Assembly: GCF_965363235.1 (NCBI RefSeq)
Contig: NC_134842.1
Location: forward strand, 7,219,112-7,283,111
Reading direction: 5' to 3'
Length of the DNA: 64,000 bases
Source of the DNA: Mytilus galloprovincialis
Taxonomy: Eukaryota; Mollusca; Bivalvia; Mytilida; Mytilidae
Made by a program: the position numbers and the translations under genes. Position 1 is the first letter of the stretch, and every line of letters begins with the position of its first letter. Of this stretch, positions 1 to 11,793 are shown piece after piece. Below the pieces are notes generated by a model. It did not search any database and was not told the DNA's origin. It worked only from the letters and a program-made list of their open reading frames with translations.

Positions 1-941
1 TATATAATGACGTTTGCAGTCAGATAGTTTCATTGGGGTCTAATAGTTTCCTTGACCGGTCAAACAGTTAATCGCTTGCAAATTGAAAAATAGTCAAAAT
101 ATCGTGTACTTTTTTTATATAGAAAATGATAACTGAGGTATAATGATATAGAATATTAAATTAAGATCCCAAATTTAATGTAAAGGTGCATTTGTTCTAT
201 GATCATAATACCGATACCAACCCAAAAAAAGCAAATTAATGTAAAAGAAACAATTTCCTAATCTTGAACTATAACCAATTGTGTCTTCATTAAATGACAT
301 CTTTACTATTTCATTGATAATTACCTACCGAATCAATACTGATAAAATTATTCAATTCATACGAACTCCTCTTGATAAACAATGTTCACTGTATTTAAAC
401 CGGGACATGTCTAGCAAATGTGAAAGGTGATTGTGGTCTAAGGTTTTAGTCATCGAAAATAAAAGGGTACTATCCAGGCCAACTATACACAACGCTTTTA
501 TTGCTTCAAAAGGCGCACGACCCAGTTCATATTCTAAACGGCTCATAATACCGCTTTGGATGGAGTTCGTTGTAAGTTGGTGGTATATATGTACATTGAA
601 GAACACAGATACCCTATACCTACTTATTAAACGGGGACAACATCTAGAAAATACTTCTATATTTCCTAAAATTTCATTTGAAAGAAAAAGAAACTTGTTC
701 CATAAATACAGTGATAACTAAATGTGACTATCTATTGAACAATTGATTGAGATAAATTGGGGTTTTTTTGCTTGAATGAAGTTTTTTCAGCGAGTTTCAA
801 GAAAAATGCAAAACGCATTGTCTAACCAGTAAGAATGATACAAAAAGGAAATAACATATTAGTGTATGTATATTACACTAAATTTTCCCAAATTCATGTG
901 ATACGTCTCCGTAAGATATCTATATAATAGTGTCTTTTTAG

Positions 942-2365
942 GAACAGAAACTGTATTGAATGCTTGTCGGAGAGAAAATGTTCCATATTTAATTTACTGT
1001 GGATCAGCTTCTATATATTTCGGTGGCGAAGAAGCAAGCTAGAGCAGCAACAGAGACTAACATTCAAACTCCATCTAAATTATGTTTTGGGAAATATGCA
1101 AAAACAAAAACAGAAGTACAGAATATGGTTCTATCGGCAAACAATTCTTATTTACACAATGGTTATTATAGAAAAGTAATTAGAGATAAAATTTTCAACA
1201 CTATGGTGTCAGTATTTTCTCTTCATTCCAATTGCTATGTCTATCACCTGTTACAAAGAAAGCATCGCTTGAAGCGTCATCAACACTTCGAAAAAATTTA
1301 ACCAAGTACAAAGGAAAAGTAAAAATACAAAAATACTGAATTCCGAAGAAAATGTAAAACTGAAAGTCCCTCATCTAACGGCAAAATCAAAAACTCATAC
1401 ACATCAAACCAATCGATAACAACTGTCATATTCTTATCTTCGATCAGGCATTTTCTGATGTAGTAGCTGGTTAATCAAAACTAGTTTTATGGCTAGCCAA
1501 GCTTCTTTCTTGAATGACATTCGCATCAAAGATAAGAAGATGGAAATTATCAGGAACTATGATTTGAAAATAAAACTGATAATACAATGAAAAAGTCCTA
1601 AATGAACATACAAAATAAAAGATTACAACAAAAAATTGGGATGATCGGGCAATTTGAATGTGTGATAAATAATATCCTCCACTAGTGACAGCTATTGTGT
1701 TTTTAATGTTTTAATCTCTTGGTAGTTACTCGTAAAGAACGTCAATCACATGAATTGTGTACTAGCTAACTGATTAGTTGTAATGCTTTATATATCACGA
1801 TTCTATTTCAGGAAAACGATTGAAGACACTTGCCCTTCTCCCATTTGGAATGTATGGTTAACTAGATTACGGTAATATTCCGGCAGCAGTTCGACCATTC
1901 AATGGCAGAGCATTTCCACTAGTCGGTCAAATGAAAGCTAAAATACAATACAGTTATGTTGGGAATGTGGCAATGATGTTTGTAAAAGCAGTGGAGAAAC
2001 TTCCAAAGTATCCAAAATAAGACGGTCAATATTTCTTCTCCGTAGATGACACACCGCCTGATACTGTTCCGGGTGTTTTTAAGCCTTTCCTGGATCATTT
2101 TAGCAGTAAGCCCTCGTCATGGTATATTCCGTATTGGCTTGCTATTGTTATTGTTTTCTTAATAACCTGTTTGACATTTTTGTTGAGATGCTTTACAAAT
2201 GGTCATTTACTACTGTCACATTTTACATTTGGAAACATAGCATATTTGAATACCACATTTTATGTAACAAACGTTTAAGCCAGAAGATTACTTGGATATA
2301 CGCCCGTTTACGATTATAATAATGCAATTGCGCAGTCAAATAAGTTCTATGAAACAATCATTTGA
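942..2365 (+). pseudogene. 3-beta-hydroxysteroid dehydrogenase-like pseudogene, exons 3 and 4
   Basis: Two exons match exons 3 and 4 of the intact gene at 18402-26122. Exon 3 is 942-1161; it is 4 nt longer than its twin (220 against 216), which shifts the frame and gives a TAG at 1040-1042. Its donor is GTTATT where the intact copy has GTAATT. Exon 4 is 1812-2365, exactly the same length as its twin (554 nt) but with three in-frame TAA stops at 1859-1861, 2018-2020 and 2276-2278. Acceptors are still recognisable (TTTTTAG and ATTTCAG). Most other codons still align, including the C-terminal membrane segment, so loss looks fairly recent. Exons 1 and 2 are not in the window; they would lie left of base 1 or may be missing. 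Confidence 0.94.
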
Positions 2366-3709
2366 AGGTAAACATTTTCAACAAATTTTATTTTTAGAGA
2401 ATGTGAAAATTCAATAGTCACACATCTACTTTTTTATTTTTTATTTGTATTTCTTATTTCCTTCAATGCTGTTAAATGTATACTACCTCGTGCTTAAAGC
2501 TACATCAATGTCATCATATTTATCTTCATAGTCATTGTCCTTATCCGCATCATCATAATCATCATCAATCTAGACTCACACAAGTTCTTTTAGCCATGGC
2601 AATATCTATTTTCCCCATGTTAATTATTATCAAATACTTATATATGTACATTTAAAGTCATACGACCACTTGTCTATTTAATGTCCTGTTTAACAAATAC
2701 AATGACTTTATTTGTAAAAAAAATTTCTAATGTATTTTTTTATGTACTAGTGATTTGACTCTTCCGGAGTATGTGAACACACTCTGGGTCCGTATTGATT
2801 GATCTTTAATTTCTAATGACGTTGATTTGCTTCTCCTTTTTCCCTCTGGTCAGTAAAATTTATATACATTTTGTATGTTCTAGACTTGTAGTTTTTATCG
2901 ACATCGAAATATGTCTTGGTTTTTTAAATATTAAGGTCGTTATCTCCTGCCTTCACGATGAAAACATTTCAATTCTTTTTTATTTGAGATGGATTAAAAC
3001 CAGATTTATTTTACCATTTTCCAACTGACTATAGCAAGTATGGAACTGACAGTTGTAATCAATTCGTTTGATGTGTTTGAGCTTTTGAAATTGCTATTTG
3101 ATTAGACACTTTCCGATTTCAATTTTCCTCGCAGTTTGGTATTTTTGTAATGCCTCTTTTGCAATTATGCATAGGTTATACAGGTATTTCTCTTTCTATG
3201 TCATCATGCATTCAGTAAAGGTGTTCCTCGGTATACATACATTAACCATTAACTTGAATTGCTGGTCTCTGAATCGCATCCAAGGAAATGGTTCGGACAT
3301 GTTAGCATGACCTGCTTTATGATAGGTTTAGCGATACTAAATTTCTTGAATACAAAACAAAAGCACCCATATGGAACGTATTGCAATCACTGACACAGTT
3401 TCAAAGCTTGGACATGAATATGCGATATTATTAAAATAGTAACGCTCGGTTTTGTAATTATTTGGGTTTATTTTTCTTATCAAAAAATATCGTAAAATTA
3501 ATGTGGAGACAGTCTAAAAGAGTGAAAAGGAGGAAGGGACTTTTGTTAGTTCAACATAGTATATTTTGTCACTTCCTCCTGTCAGCTTCTCACTCTGAGG
3601 CATCGATACAATATGTAAACTTGGAACTGCATTATGTGTTATCAAAGAATTAAAAGAAGACCTGTTAGTTTTTCTGAATTTTTATTGAAATCGATGACAT
3701 ATCTAGGAA
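2366..3709. other. Gene-less spacer of the left block
   Basis: This is the 3' flank between the 3bHSD pseudogene and the minus-strand tail exons. It is AT-rich and partly alignable with 26123-27315. It contains short pieces of dispersed repeats, for example about 3040-3160, which resembles 61560-61700. I see no coding signal. Confidence 0.6.
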
Positions 3710-5305
3710 CTAGTAGTCGTATCCTTGGCTGTAATCTGCAATAAAAGAGAACACAAAAAGTACATACAAAATCAAAATTCTTTAGTTATGTTAGGTTGAG
3801 TAATTATCACATGATTAATCAATTTAAAGTTGATTAACAGTGGCAGACATTTTTAAAGAATATAGTTCATGCTTTTTGTTCACTAACGGATTTGTTTATA
3901 TTATCGTGTAATGCATAGAAACAACTGACAGTATGTATATAAAGTCCACAACACACGACACAATTACATGTATCTTAGCCATGACTTGTTATGTAACAAT
4001 TCATGCTTTAAAATGAAGGTTCCACATTCAATTTGTTGAATGTGTACTAATTGATGCTCAGGAGAGAATATAACTTATCACGTAACGGGTGGAGCAAGAA
4101 AGCCAGAAGATGGTTCCATCCAAAAGTTTGCCTGTATTTATTGGAAAAATATATATCTCATTCCTGTTTTGTTTTAATACACAATATAAAAAAGAAGATG
4201 TGGTATGATTGCCAATGAGACAACTATCCACAAAAGACCAAAATGACACAGACATTAACAACTATAGGTCACCGTACGGCCTTCAACAATGAGCAAAGCC
4301 CATACCGCATAGTCAGCTATAAAAGACCCCGATAAGACAATGTAAAACAATTCAAACGAGAAAACTAACGGCCTTATTTATGTAAAAAAATGAACGAAAA
4401 ACAAATATGTAACACATAAACAAACGACAACCACTGAATATACAGGCTCCTGACTTGGGACAGGCACATACATAAATAGTGTGGCGGGGTTAAACATGTT
4501 AGAGGGATCCCAACCCTCCCCCTAACCTGGGACTGTGGTATGCCTAAATTATAATTCAATTTACCTGCATTTCTTCTATAACCTGTAATGTTAGCAAAGA
4601 GATCGAATGAACGTTTGACTATAAGTGACATACTATATGAATATCAAATAAAAGCTATACCAGTACCATTCAATAGTGAAATTTACTATTGAACGAAGTA
4701 TTTCAAAATCTGCGTAATTGAAATGCATCTGTAGTCTCAAACTCCATACACCGTTTCGTTCGGGTGTAAAGAAGCGTAGCCAGATGTCACCGCTAGTTCG
4801 GGGTTTGCTGTATTCTATGATCTATGACATCGTTTGGTTTTTTTTTTTTTCTCAATCAATTTATGACTTTTATACAGCAGTATACTACGTTTGCCTTCAT
4901 TTGTTTTGTCCAAACTTGAAAAGAAAAAATGTGTAATGTAATACTTAACTATAATCATGAATTTGAAAAGATCGAATAAAAAAAACAAGATGGTTATTCC
5001 TGAACTATATATGTCAAAACCATCATAGTAGAAAGTGGCTTTTACTTTGAAGTCCATTACTTGATATTAAGGTTTCGGAGGTAGTCAGAGGTTTGTGACA
5101 AAGTGTTAAAATTTAAACAATTTTTTTTTATTAAACTTAACTCTTATTTTCATCAAGAAACAAATTCGTGACGACATGCGTATCTATATTAATTTCCTAT
5201 TAAAAGCGAGGTATGCACATATTGTATGTCGAAATATTATTTGATAAAATAAATATAAATCTGATTTGTACTTACGTCTTTTTCCTCCCATCATGCCTCC
5301 CATCC
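3710..5305 (-). pseudogene. Truncated glycine/methionine-rich gene (A'), last three exons
   Basis: Three minus-strand exons are preserved with good splice sites and matching phases. They are 5305-5276 (30 nt, encoding GMGGMMGGKR), 4582-4565 (18-nt micro-exon, RYRRNA) and 3735-3710 (DYSQGYDY then TAG). They equal exons 2-4 of gene A, and the encoded residues are unchanged. A poly(A) signal (AATAAA on the minus strand) sits at 3681-3686. No GMGG signal-peptide exon follows on the 5' side; homology to gene A stops near 5450. It is therefore either a truncated pseudogene or the 3' part of a short gene that uses a different first exon (see 6351-6405). The unchanged tail and splice sites leave both options open. 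Confidence 0.7.
4194..4538 (+). repeat. Dispersed repeat family R1, near-complete copy
   Basis: This is a roughly 340-bp repeat that starts with GATGTGGTATGATTGCCAAT and ends near the motif CCTAACCTGGGACTGTGG. Other copies are at 13652-14033, 14608-14967 and 38931-39253, with fragments at 21145-21229 and 35281-35411. I recognise it as a very common mussel repeat. It sits in the intron between the micro-exon and the last exon of gene A'. Confidence 0.85.
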
Positions 5306-5450
5306 CTGTAACGTTGATAAATAGATAATATTATAGAATTTTGGCGAAGGGTTGAAACGCTGTGCCATATTAAAACTTTATTATATTTACAACTGATGCA
5401 GATGTTTTGTCGAACCACCAGGCTCATGAGTGCAACTTGAGTGGAAAAGC

Positions 5451-7234
5451 GAAAAAATAACAAATACAAAAAGACATTGAACAGGATAAATAGCATGATC
5501 GGTGGCAAATGAATAGCAGGAGATAATCATCCTGTCAACATACCTCGTCATATACTGTTCATATGCTTATTCTTCTTTTTTTCCTTTGTATTCAATATTC
5601 TCTTGTGATAATTTACAGTAACATTTGATTAACAACAAAAGTAACAAAGATATATATTAATCAAACTGCTATCAATAGAAAACGGTTCCATCTTCTAAAA
5701 AAAACATACATTAACACACGGTGCTGTCTGGTGTAACTGGATACCTAAGATTTAAGCATCATTTTGGTAAAATCAGAAAAAAAAACAATCATAGGAAAAT
5801 ATTGTGATAATGAATTCATGAAATTTTGTGATTTCATATTTCTTCTAGGTGTATTATTTCATACTTGCTGTTCGTCCAAAATCAGGGAAACTCTATAGCT
5901 AGTTCTGTCATTTAAATCATTACTCGTGTAAATGTACCAATCACGAACATAGCTTGCCTTTATCTTTTTTTAGTCATGATTAATTGATACGTGATTTCTT
6001 GAAATATATTTTTATTTCGGAAGAGAAAAACATGCAAGCAAACGCCACCCAGAATAAACGATGTAAATAGTATATAAAATAAAATTACATACATAATTAC
6101 TGCTATTGATATCCATCACAGATGAATAATCTTTTTTATAATAATGTAAATACATTCCTTTTATGTCGTCACACATAACAGTTTTGATATGGATGAAAAT
6201 AATTTCATACTTATTTCATATTCATTGAGATTACATAGGATTGAAACCTACCCATCCGAGGAAAATATAGATTTTGAACCGATCTATCATGTTTATTACT
6301 AATGGCAAAGGTAAATACAATATGTATTTTAAAAGAAATATATTGGTTACCTGTAATTGCAAATGCTAATAAGTGGCTGACGGAACTTAATATACGGGAT
6401 AACATGATTCAACTGTTTAGTATTTAGAGTATGAATTACCGAAATCATTTACATTTAAGACCTGTTTTATTTCGCCACTTTCTTTGGAAAGTTTGTTAAC
6501 TCACTCGACTCCAATCTTAGCTATATATATAGTTGAATAGGATAGTCAGTTTTCCTATCAAAGGTCAGTGGGTTTTTTCGGCCACTCCTGCTTCCTCCAC
6601 CAATAAAAACTGGGCGCACCTATTCATAACTAAATACAAACGTCAGTATGCATGACCATAATATCCAAAATAAAACAAAAGAATTTCAGATCAGGAATAC
6701 TACAATATATGAATGATAAAAAGCTAGAAAGTATTTACATAATGATATAATTGAAAATATAGTATATGAATGGGCTACTTAGGTATTCATATATTTGGAA
6801 TTAATTCAGTAAAATATTACTTACCGTAAAATTATTAAAAGGAACCTATTGATGAATTGGTAACCTTTTACAATAAGTTTATAAGATACATAAGTTTATT
6901 CGGATTGTATCAACATTTTGCGCTCTCGGTTAACAGCTTCACAATAAAAGTTAGGATGAGCTAATCTGTTTGAAATATGTTGTGTCTGTTTGTTTTGTTC
7001 GCGCATCGGTGGCAATATAATGGAATTTGATGCGACTGTCATACAAGTGAGAGGTTTAAATAGCTATAAAACCAGGTTCAATCCACCATTTTCTACATTT
7101 GAAAATGCCTGTACCAAGTCAGGAATATGACAGTTCTTGTCCATTCGTTTTTGATGCGTTTTGTTATTTGATTTTGCCATGTGGTTATGGACTTTCTGAA
7201 TTGATTTTCCTCTGAGTTCAGTATTTTTGTGATT
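5451..7234. other. Gene-less AT-rich region
   Basis: No convincing coding exon lies here apart from the candidate at 6351-6405. A TATATATATA run on the minus strand lies near 6520-6530. From about 6965 the sequence belongs to dispersed repeat R5, which has the recurring motif AAACCAGGTTYAATCCACC; other copies are near 14440-14605 and, inverted, at 42320-42520 and 47765-48205. Confidence 0.5.
6351..6405 (-). other. Candidate first coding exon for the A' tail exons
   Basis: On the minus strand an ATG at 6405-6403 opens 18 codons (MLSRILSSVSHLLAFAIT) that end in a phase-1 GT donor at 6350-6349. That phase fits the phase-1 acceptor of the A' exon at 5305. A TATA-like run lies about 115-125 bp upstream on the same strand. 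If joined, the product would be 42 residues: a weakly hydrophobic leader, one short GMGGMMGG stretch, the furin-type site and the Tyr-rich tail. The leader does not resemble the MNP(L/I)Q signal peptides of genes A, C and D, upstream ATGs are present, and no transcript evidence is available, so this is speculative. Confidence 0.25.
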
Positions 7235-7490
7235 TTACTTTTTTCTACAGGTACAGTCAAACCTGCAAAGCAAATCTTTGTACCTATAGAAGAATTTAGT
7301 AAAGTATTTTTGTAATTTGTGGTAATGAAATCCCTGACTTAATAAATTACTTATAAAATAAAGATTACGCTCATTGAAATTCGAAACGGCAGTACAGAAA
7401 TGTGTAAAGCGAACGAGTTTGGATTTATACATGTTATTAACTCCATAAGAAAGTGCTGAAGCAACATCGTCGTCCAAAACAGGAAAAACA
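7235..7490 (-). pseudogene. Reverse-transcriptase retroelement remnant (C-terminal part)
   Basis: The minus-strand reading frame contains SYGVNNMYKSKLVRF, then FNERNLYFISNLLSQGF and HYHKLQKYFTKFFYRYKDLL. This matches, from memory of mussel retroelements, the region downstream of the catalytic motif (pattern SYGVYISQLxRF, then LLxQGYRYHKLRKxFxKFxxRYxDL). No catalytic domain is attached. The frame continues upstream into a GGAC/GAAC tandem stretch at 7577-7605, so the fragment is isolated and most likely dead. Confidence 0.65.
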
Positions 7491-7576
7491 AGAATGTGTC
7501 CCCAGTACACGGTTGCCCCATCCATTTGATTGGACTTCAACTTCATCACAAAATACTTCGACCAAAAACTGTAACC

Positions 7577-7612
7577 TGAAGCGGGACGAACGGACGGACG
7601 GACGAACGAACG
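7577..7612. repeat. Short GGAC/GAAC microsatellite
   Basis: A run of tetranucleotides (ACGGACGGACGG, then ACGAACGAACGG) lies just upstream of the retroelement remnant. Confidence 0.8.
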
Positions 7613-8066
7613 GGTGCACAGACCAGAAAAAATAATGCTCATAAATTTTGTGTAGAGTGGCTGGTGCAACACACAAATATCTAAATATAGGAAAAGACTT
7701 TCATATTAGATGAATTTAAAATAAGAACCTTTGAGTAAATTTCATCACTATTTGTAGAGATTTCTTAATTATTTAACTGACAAAAAAAATTCAAAAGATA
7801 CCAGTTATATGTTTTAAATTTACCAATAAGTTGACTTTAAACGATTCTTTAATAGGTTTGGTTATAAACAACTAAGATAGTGATATTGACAAAAGTGTAC
7901 ATCTAAGTGTTGGAATGTATCATAGAAGAACTAATTGCAAGATATATACTCCATTGAAGCAGAATTTGTCTGTGTGATACTTTTAGTTAGCGTTATATGA
8001 AATTGAAAAATACTACTGGCTTCTTACATATTTTATGACGCACCTGTGTCAACATCTTTAAAATAC

Positions 8067-8185
8067 CAGGAGTAGATTTCACAAAAAAACTTAGGACTAA
8101 GATTGGTCTTAAGTCATGAACAAAGGAGTATACGTGTACTTACGATCAATCTTAGTCGTAAATTTTTTTGTGAAATCGACTCCTG
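8067..8185. mobile_element. Foldback element, about 50-bp arms
   Basis: The left arm starts CAGGAGTAGATTTCACAAAA (8067-8116). The right arm (8136-8185) is its imperfect reverse complement and ends CGACTCCTG. The spacer is about 19 bp. Several mismatches show it is not recent. I saw no target-site duplication. Confidence 0.8.
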
Positions 8186-9162
8186 ATATCTTCATGACAA
8201 ATTTTGAGCATGGACAAAACAAAGGTGGTTTGTTAAACTTTAAACAACGGCTATGATACTGTAGGCAGTGGCTGTATCTATAAGTATACTGGCACCACTG
8301 TCAATGTGACATTTATCAACAACTATTCACCAAATACCCTTCGAAGTAAACAACAACAAGTACGGCTTTTAACTATAAACAAAACCAACAATGTATGTAA
8401 GTAATAAACGGTTTTTAAAATATCAAAGTATTAAGCAAAAGAGGGACGAAAGATACCAGAGGGACAGTCAAATCATAGAGGTTTATGTGTTGCTCAGTCT
8501 TTAGTTTTCCATGATGTGGAATGCGTGATATTGATTATCAATTTGGTCATTTTTCGTTTTCTTGCAATGACATTGTCAGATAATGTTCAATCAACTAGTT
8601 TAAATATCTCTTAGGTGTCTTCTCCTCCCTTTATTGCATATGATAACGTGAACAAGCCCAATGAAGCGAAAAATGAAGACGATTGAAAACGTACTAAGAT
8701 GTATTACTGTAATTCCGTTAAACTATTGCATACAATTTGCCTTGTTAACAGAGTCAGGAACCTATATTGATATTGCAACAATCTATTTCAGTTTTCAAGC
8801 ATATTGTATGAAGGATTATACCAGATCTTTATTATAATCACATCACACTGGGTAATGTTAACTACCATGGACAGTTATCCGATACATCTTACACAATTTA
8901 GAACTTCTGACAAAAACATGAAAATGCTGCAAAGGAGTAGGTCCGGTAAGGGCAGATTTTGGCCTCAAATTTCAGGTTCGTCTAACGATAGATTTTGGAC
9001 ACTTTTTTAACACTTAAGGGTCTATTTCAATTAATTTGAGTAATGTTTGAGAAATATTTTAACTGATTTAGTCATTAAAAACGCTCCGATTCAAGCTTAA
9101 ATATGAAAAATCTATCAAATATGCCAAAAAAAAACCTCACTTTTCAGATGGTTTTTGTCAAA

Positions 9163-9277
9163 AATGAAAGTGGCCGCATCCGTGTTTATCCTCAACCTTT
9201 ACATATGTTATGTATTATCATCAACTTCAACTTACATTTCAATATTATCAATGAACACGAATGCGGCCACTTTCATT
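9163..9277. repeat. Inverted repeat, 24-bp arms
   Basis: AATGAAAGTGGCCGCATCCG at 9163 recurs inverted at 9254-9277 with one mismatch over 24 bp and a spacer of about 67 bp. A short palindrome (GACGGAAACCGTC) follows on the right. Confidence 0.75.
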
Positions 9278-11523
9278 TAAGACGGAAACCGTCTAAAATT
9301 TTACTTAAATGCTAAAATTGTGAAGATTTCAGTAATTTAGCACGACTTAATGATGCTAGTACCCGTTATATGTACATTGTATTGTCAAAAACAGCCTATA
9401 GTTATGTAGCAGGAGCATTCTACTTTCCAATAAATAGCTAAAAGATTACGATTTCATAATTTTATAAAACTGCTGGGGCCAAAAGGGGGTCTTACTGAAC
9501 CTACTCCTTTTTGTTATAATGTCAATAGCTCTTCGACGCCATACTCGAAACTATTATCTATTTTATAAATGCTTCTACATGATATCTTTCAACATTTTTA
9601 GTCAGATTTCTTTAGTTCATAACTTTAAAACTAATTATAATAGTTAAAGTTGATATTAAATTTTATGTGTTTCACACTTCAAAGCGTCAAATTGTAAGTA
9701 TACAGATAGCTATATATCCGTTACTAATGAATGCTGGGATGATAAACTAATCCAAGATAATTTTGTTACGTCTACCAGTAAAAACCACGATAGCAATATG
9801 CAAGACCGTGAAATAGTATTAAAATCAATATGAAAAGTATTAACAATACAAACAACATATACATACATACATACAGTGCATGTGCAAGGACTTTTGCGGG
9901 TAAGACATAGTGACATTATTGAACATATTTGAATATGTGTATATAGATCATACGGTGCATACTAATTTTATGATATGTCATTCTATACTGTTTTCTGTTA
10001 CAGGTGAAACACTGATAAAATATAATAAAAGAGTACTGATAGTTAAACGACTGTAAGTACATGTAACGTGTGTGCTAGGTGACAGGTATTTCATGCATAT
10101 TATCACAAAAATTCAAAAAATTTGTTTTTAATTTACATTCGTGAAACAAGTGTATAAATTAACCTGTAAATATATTTGGTTCAAATGATTGAAAAAGTAA
10201 ACCATGTAAATCTACATTCATGTTATTAGTTTTGATATATTTCCGTTTATAATTCAACATTTGTGTTACGTTTAACTGTTTAATACAAATACTATCTTAC
10301 CGTCATTGTCATTCCAATCATCCGCTCACAAGTCAGGAATTCTGTACACACAGAAATTATTCCCATTATATTTTCTTTTTTTTAAAGCTCCTTTTTTTCC
10401 TCAGACAGCAACGTTGACCTTATATGGATTTGGCTATTCTTAGTTTGTCCCTTTTGATGATATCCTCTTAAAAATGCTTTCTACTCTGGTTCAAAATAAC
10501 AAGTTTTTAAAAGAGACTATTATAAATTGAATGTAAATAAATAATGGAACTACAAAGGCTTAAAAAGGAGCTTCTTTTCAAGATATAAGCTATTAAAAAT
10601 ATGGCTGGAAATGATTCTCTCAAGATTTTTCATACATTACACATTGGCACTTATTTTGGTCAAAAAGTATGAAAAATAACAGGGATTTAATAAGATTTTC
10701 AAATATGGCCTTTATAGTATATCTATATGTTATCAAATTATGAAAAGAAAAGAAGGGGTTAGTGGGTAAATTTTTGAATAACACTACATGGATAAAACCA
10801 GAAGATAACAAATATTTCTTAAAAAAAGAGGTGCGACTATCCTTAACATATTCAAGAACTAACACTTTCCTTTCAACGCCATTTTGGTTTTTAGCGTTCC
10901 TGTAGATCCGAAGTGCTTCAGACGCACATTTAATCTAAATCGTTTCATTGTTTTTATTTACTATCATCAAATCATGCGCAATAATTGTCATGGCATCAAA
11001 ACCTGTATAAGTTTGTCTAGGGGCGGGGGGAGTAGCTTGGTTTACCTTGAGTTTCAAATTTGAATATAGCTAACTCTTAACAACACGTATCGCATCACAC
11101 TCAATGCCAACGATAGAATCTATGATTTTGAAATAGGAAATGATATAAATTTAAAACTTTCCAATGACAATCGAGCAGCTGAATATGTGTTTAAGGAACA
11201 CACGCGCATGTTTAATTATCATCAATGTTTTGCTTCCAAGCAATAGCGATACAATGTAAGTCATGCTACATGGTTACGCTACTCAAGCATATATCTATCT
11301 TCAAACAGTAAATTTGTTTTAATTGAGATGTTACATAATCTATATTCAAATTTTATGGTTTAAACATAGTAATTTTAAATAATAAAATGAAAGAAAGAAA
11401 TATTACGTTTAAATTATCTAACCGTAGCATTTGACTATATCGGATGTATCCGATCTAACTTTATGTTTGTCTTAAGATTTACTTGATATAGACTGATGTT
11501 TTTTATTTACTTCAGCTAACATC

Positions 11524-11793
11524 ATGACTGAAAGAAAAGCTGTTATTAAGAATGCTGACATGTCTGAAGATATGCAACAAGATGCTGTCGAATCTTCTAC
11601 TCAGGCATTGGAAAAGTTTAACATTGAAAAAGACATCGCTGCATTCATCAAAAAGGATTTTGACAAGAAATATAACCCAACATGGCACTGTATCGTTGGC
11701 AGAAATTTTGGAAGCTATGTTACACATGAAAGCAAACATTTCATTTATTTTTATATGGGACAAGTTGCAATACTGTTGTTTAAGTCTGGATAA
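11524..11793 (+). CDS. DYNLL1: Cytoplasmic dynein light chain, LC8 type
   Basis: This encodes an 89-residue LC8 dynein light chain, the usual length for the family. LC8 is a homodimeric hub that binds short linear motifs in many partners and is a subunit of the cytoplasmic dynein motor. Near-invariant family stretches are present: [10 protein letters not shown] at the N-terminus, [37 protein letters not shown] and the C-terminal [14 protein letters not shown]. The ATG is in the sequence TAACATCATGACT, preceded by a good acceptor (TTTATTTACTTCAG, AG at 11514-11515), so a 5'UTR intron is likely. The coding region is uninterrupted. An AATAAA occurs at 11879-11884. It is not part of the 22-kb duplication. 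A retrocopy is possible, but there are no disabling changes and I see no poly(A) tract directly after the gene. Confidence 0.96.
   Translation: MTERKAVIKNADMSEDMQQDAVESSTQALEKFNIEKDIAAFIKKDFDKKYNPTWHCIVGRNFGSYVTHESKHFIYFYMGQVAILLFKSG

Larger units (their letters stand above)
240..5450. repeat. Segmental duplication, left (decayed) block
   Basis: This block aligns by eye with 22195-28990. It carries exons 3-4 of a dead 3bHSD copy on the plus strand and the last three exons of a glycine/methionine-rich gene on the minus strand, in the same order and orientation as the right block. Homology also covers non-coding DNA: the intron before exon 3, the 3' flank of 3bHSD, and the introns of the minus-strand gene. 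It stops near 5450, before the position where the signal-peptide exon would lie. The right block is longer, mainly because about 1.8 kb of repeats was inserted in its 3bHSD intron 3. Confidence 0.85.
7700..11500. other. Gene-less region with two small inverted repeats
   Basis: Apart from the inverted repeats at 8067-8185 and 9163-9277, I see no coding exon. A 49-nt stretch at 10004-10052, bounded by TTCTGTTACAG and GTAAGT, could be a non-coding exon of the downstream dynein light chain gene, but nothing else supports it. Confidence 0.45.

Noticed and set aside
4374..4631. Minus-strand open frame in the left block
   Set aside because: It lies mostly inside an R1 repeat copy, and equivalent sequence recurs at other R1 sites with stops.
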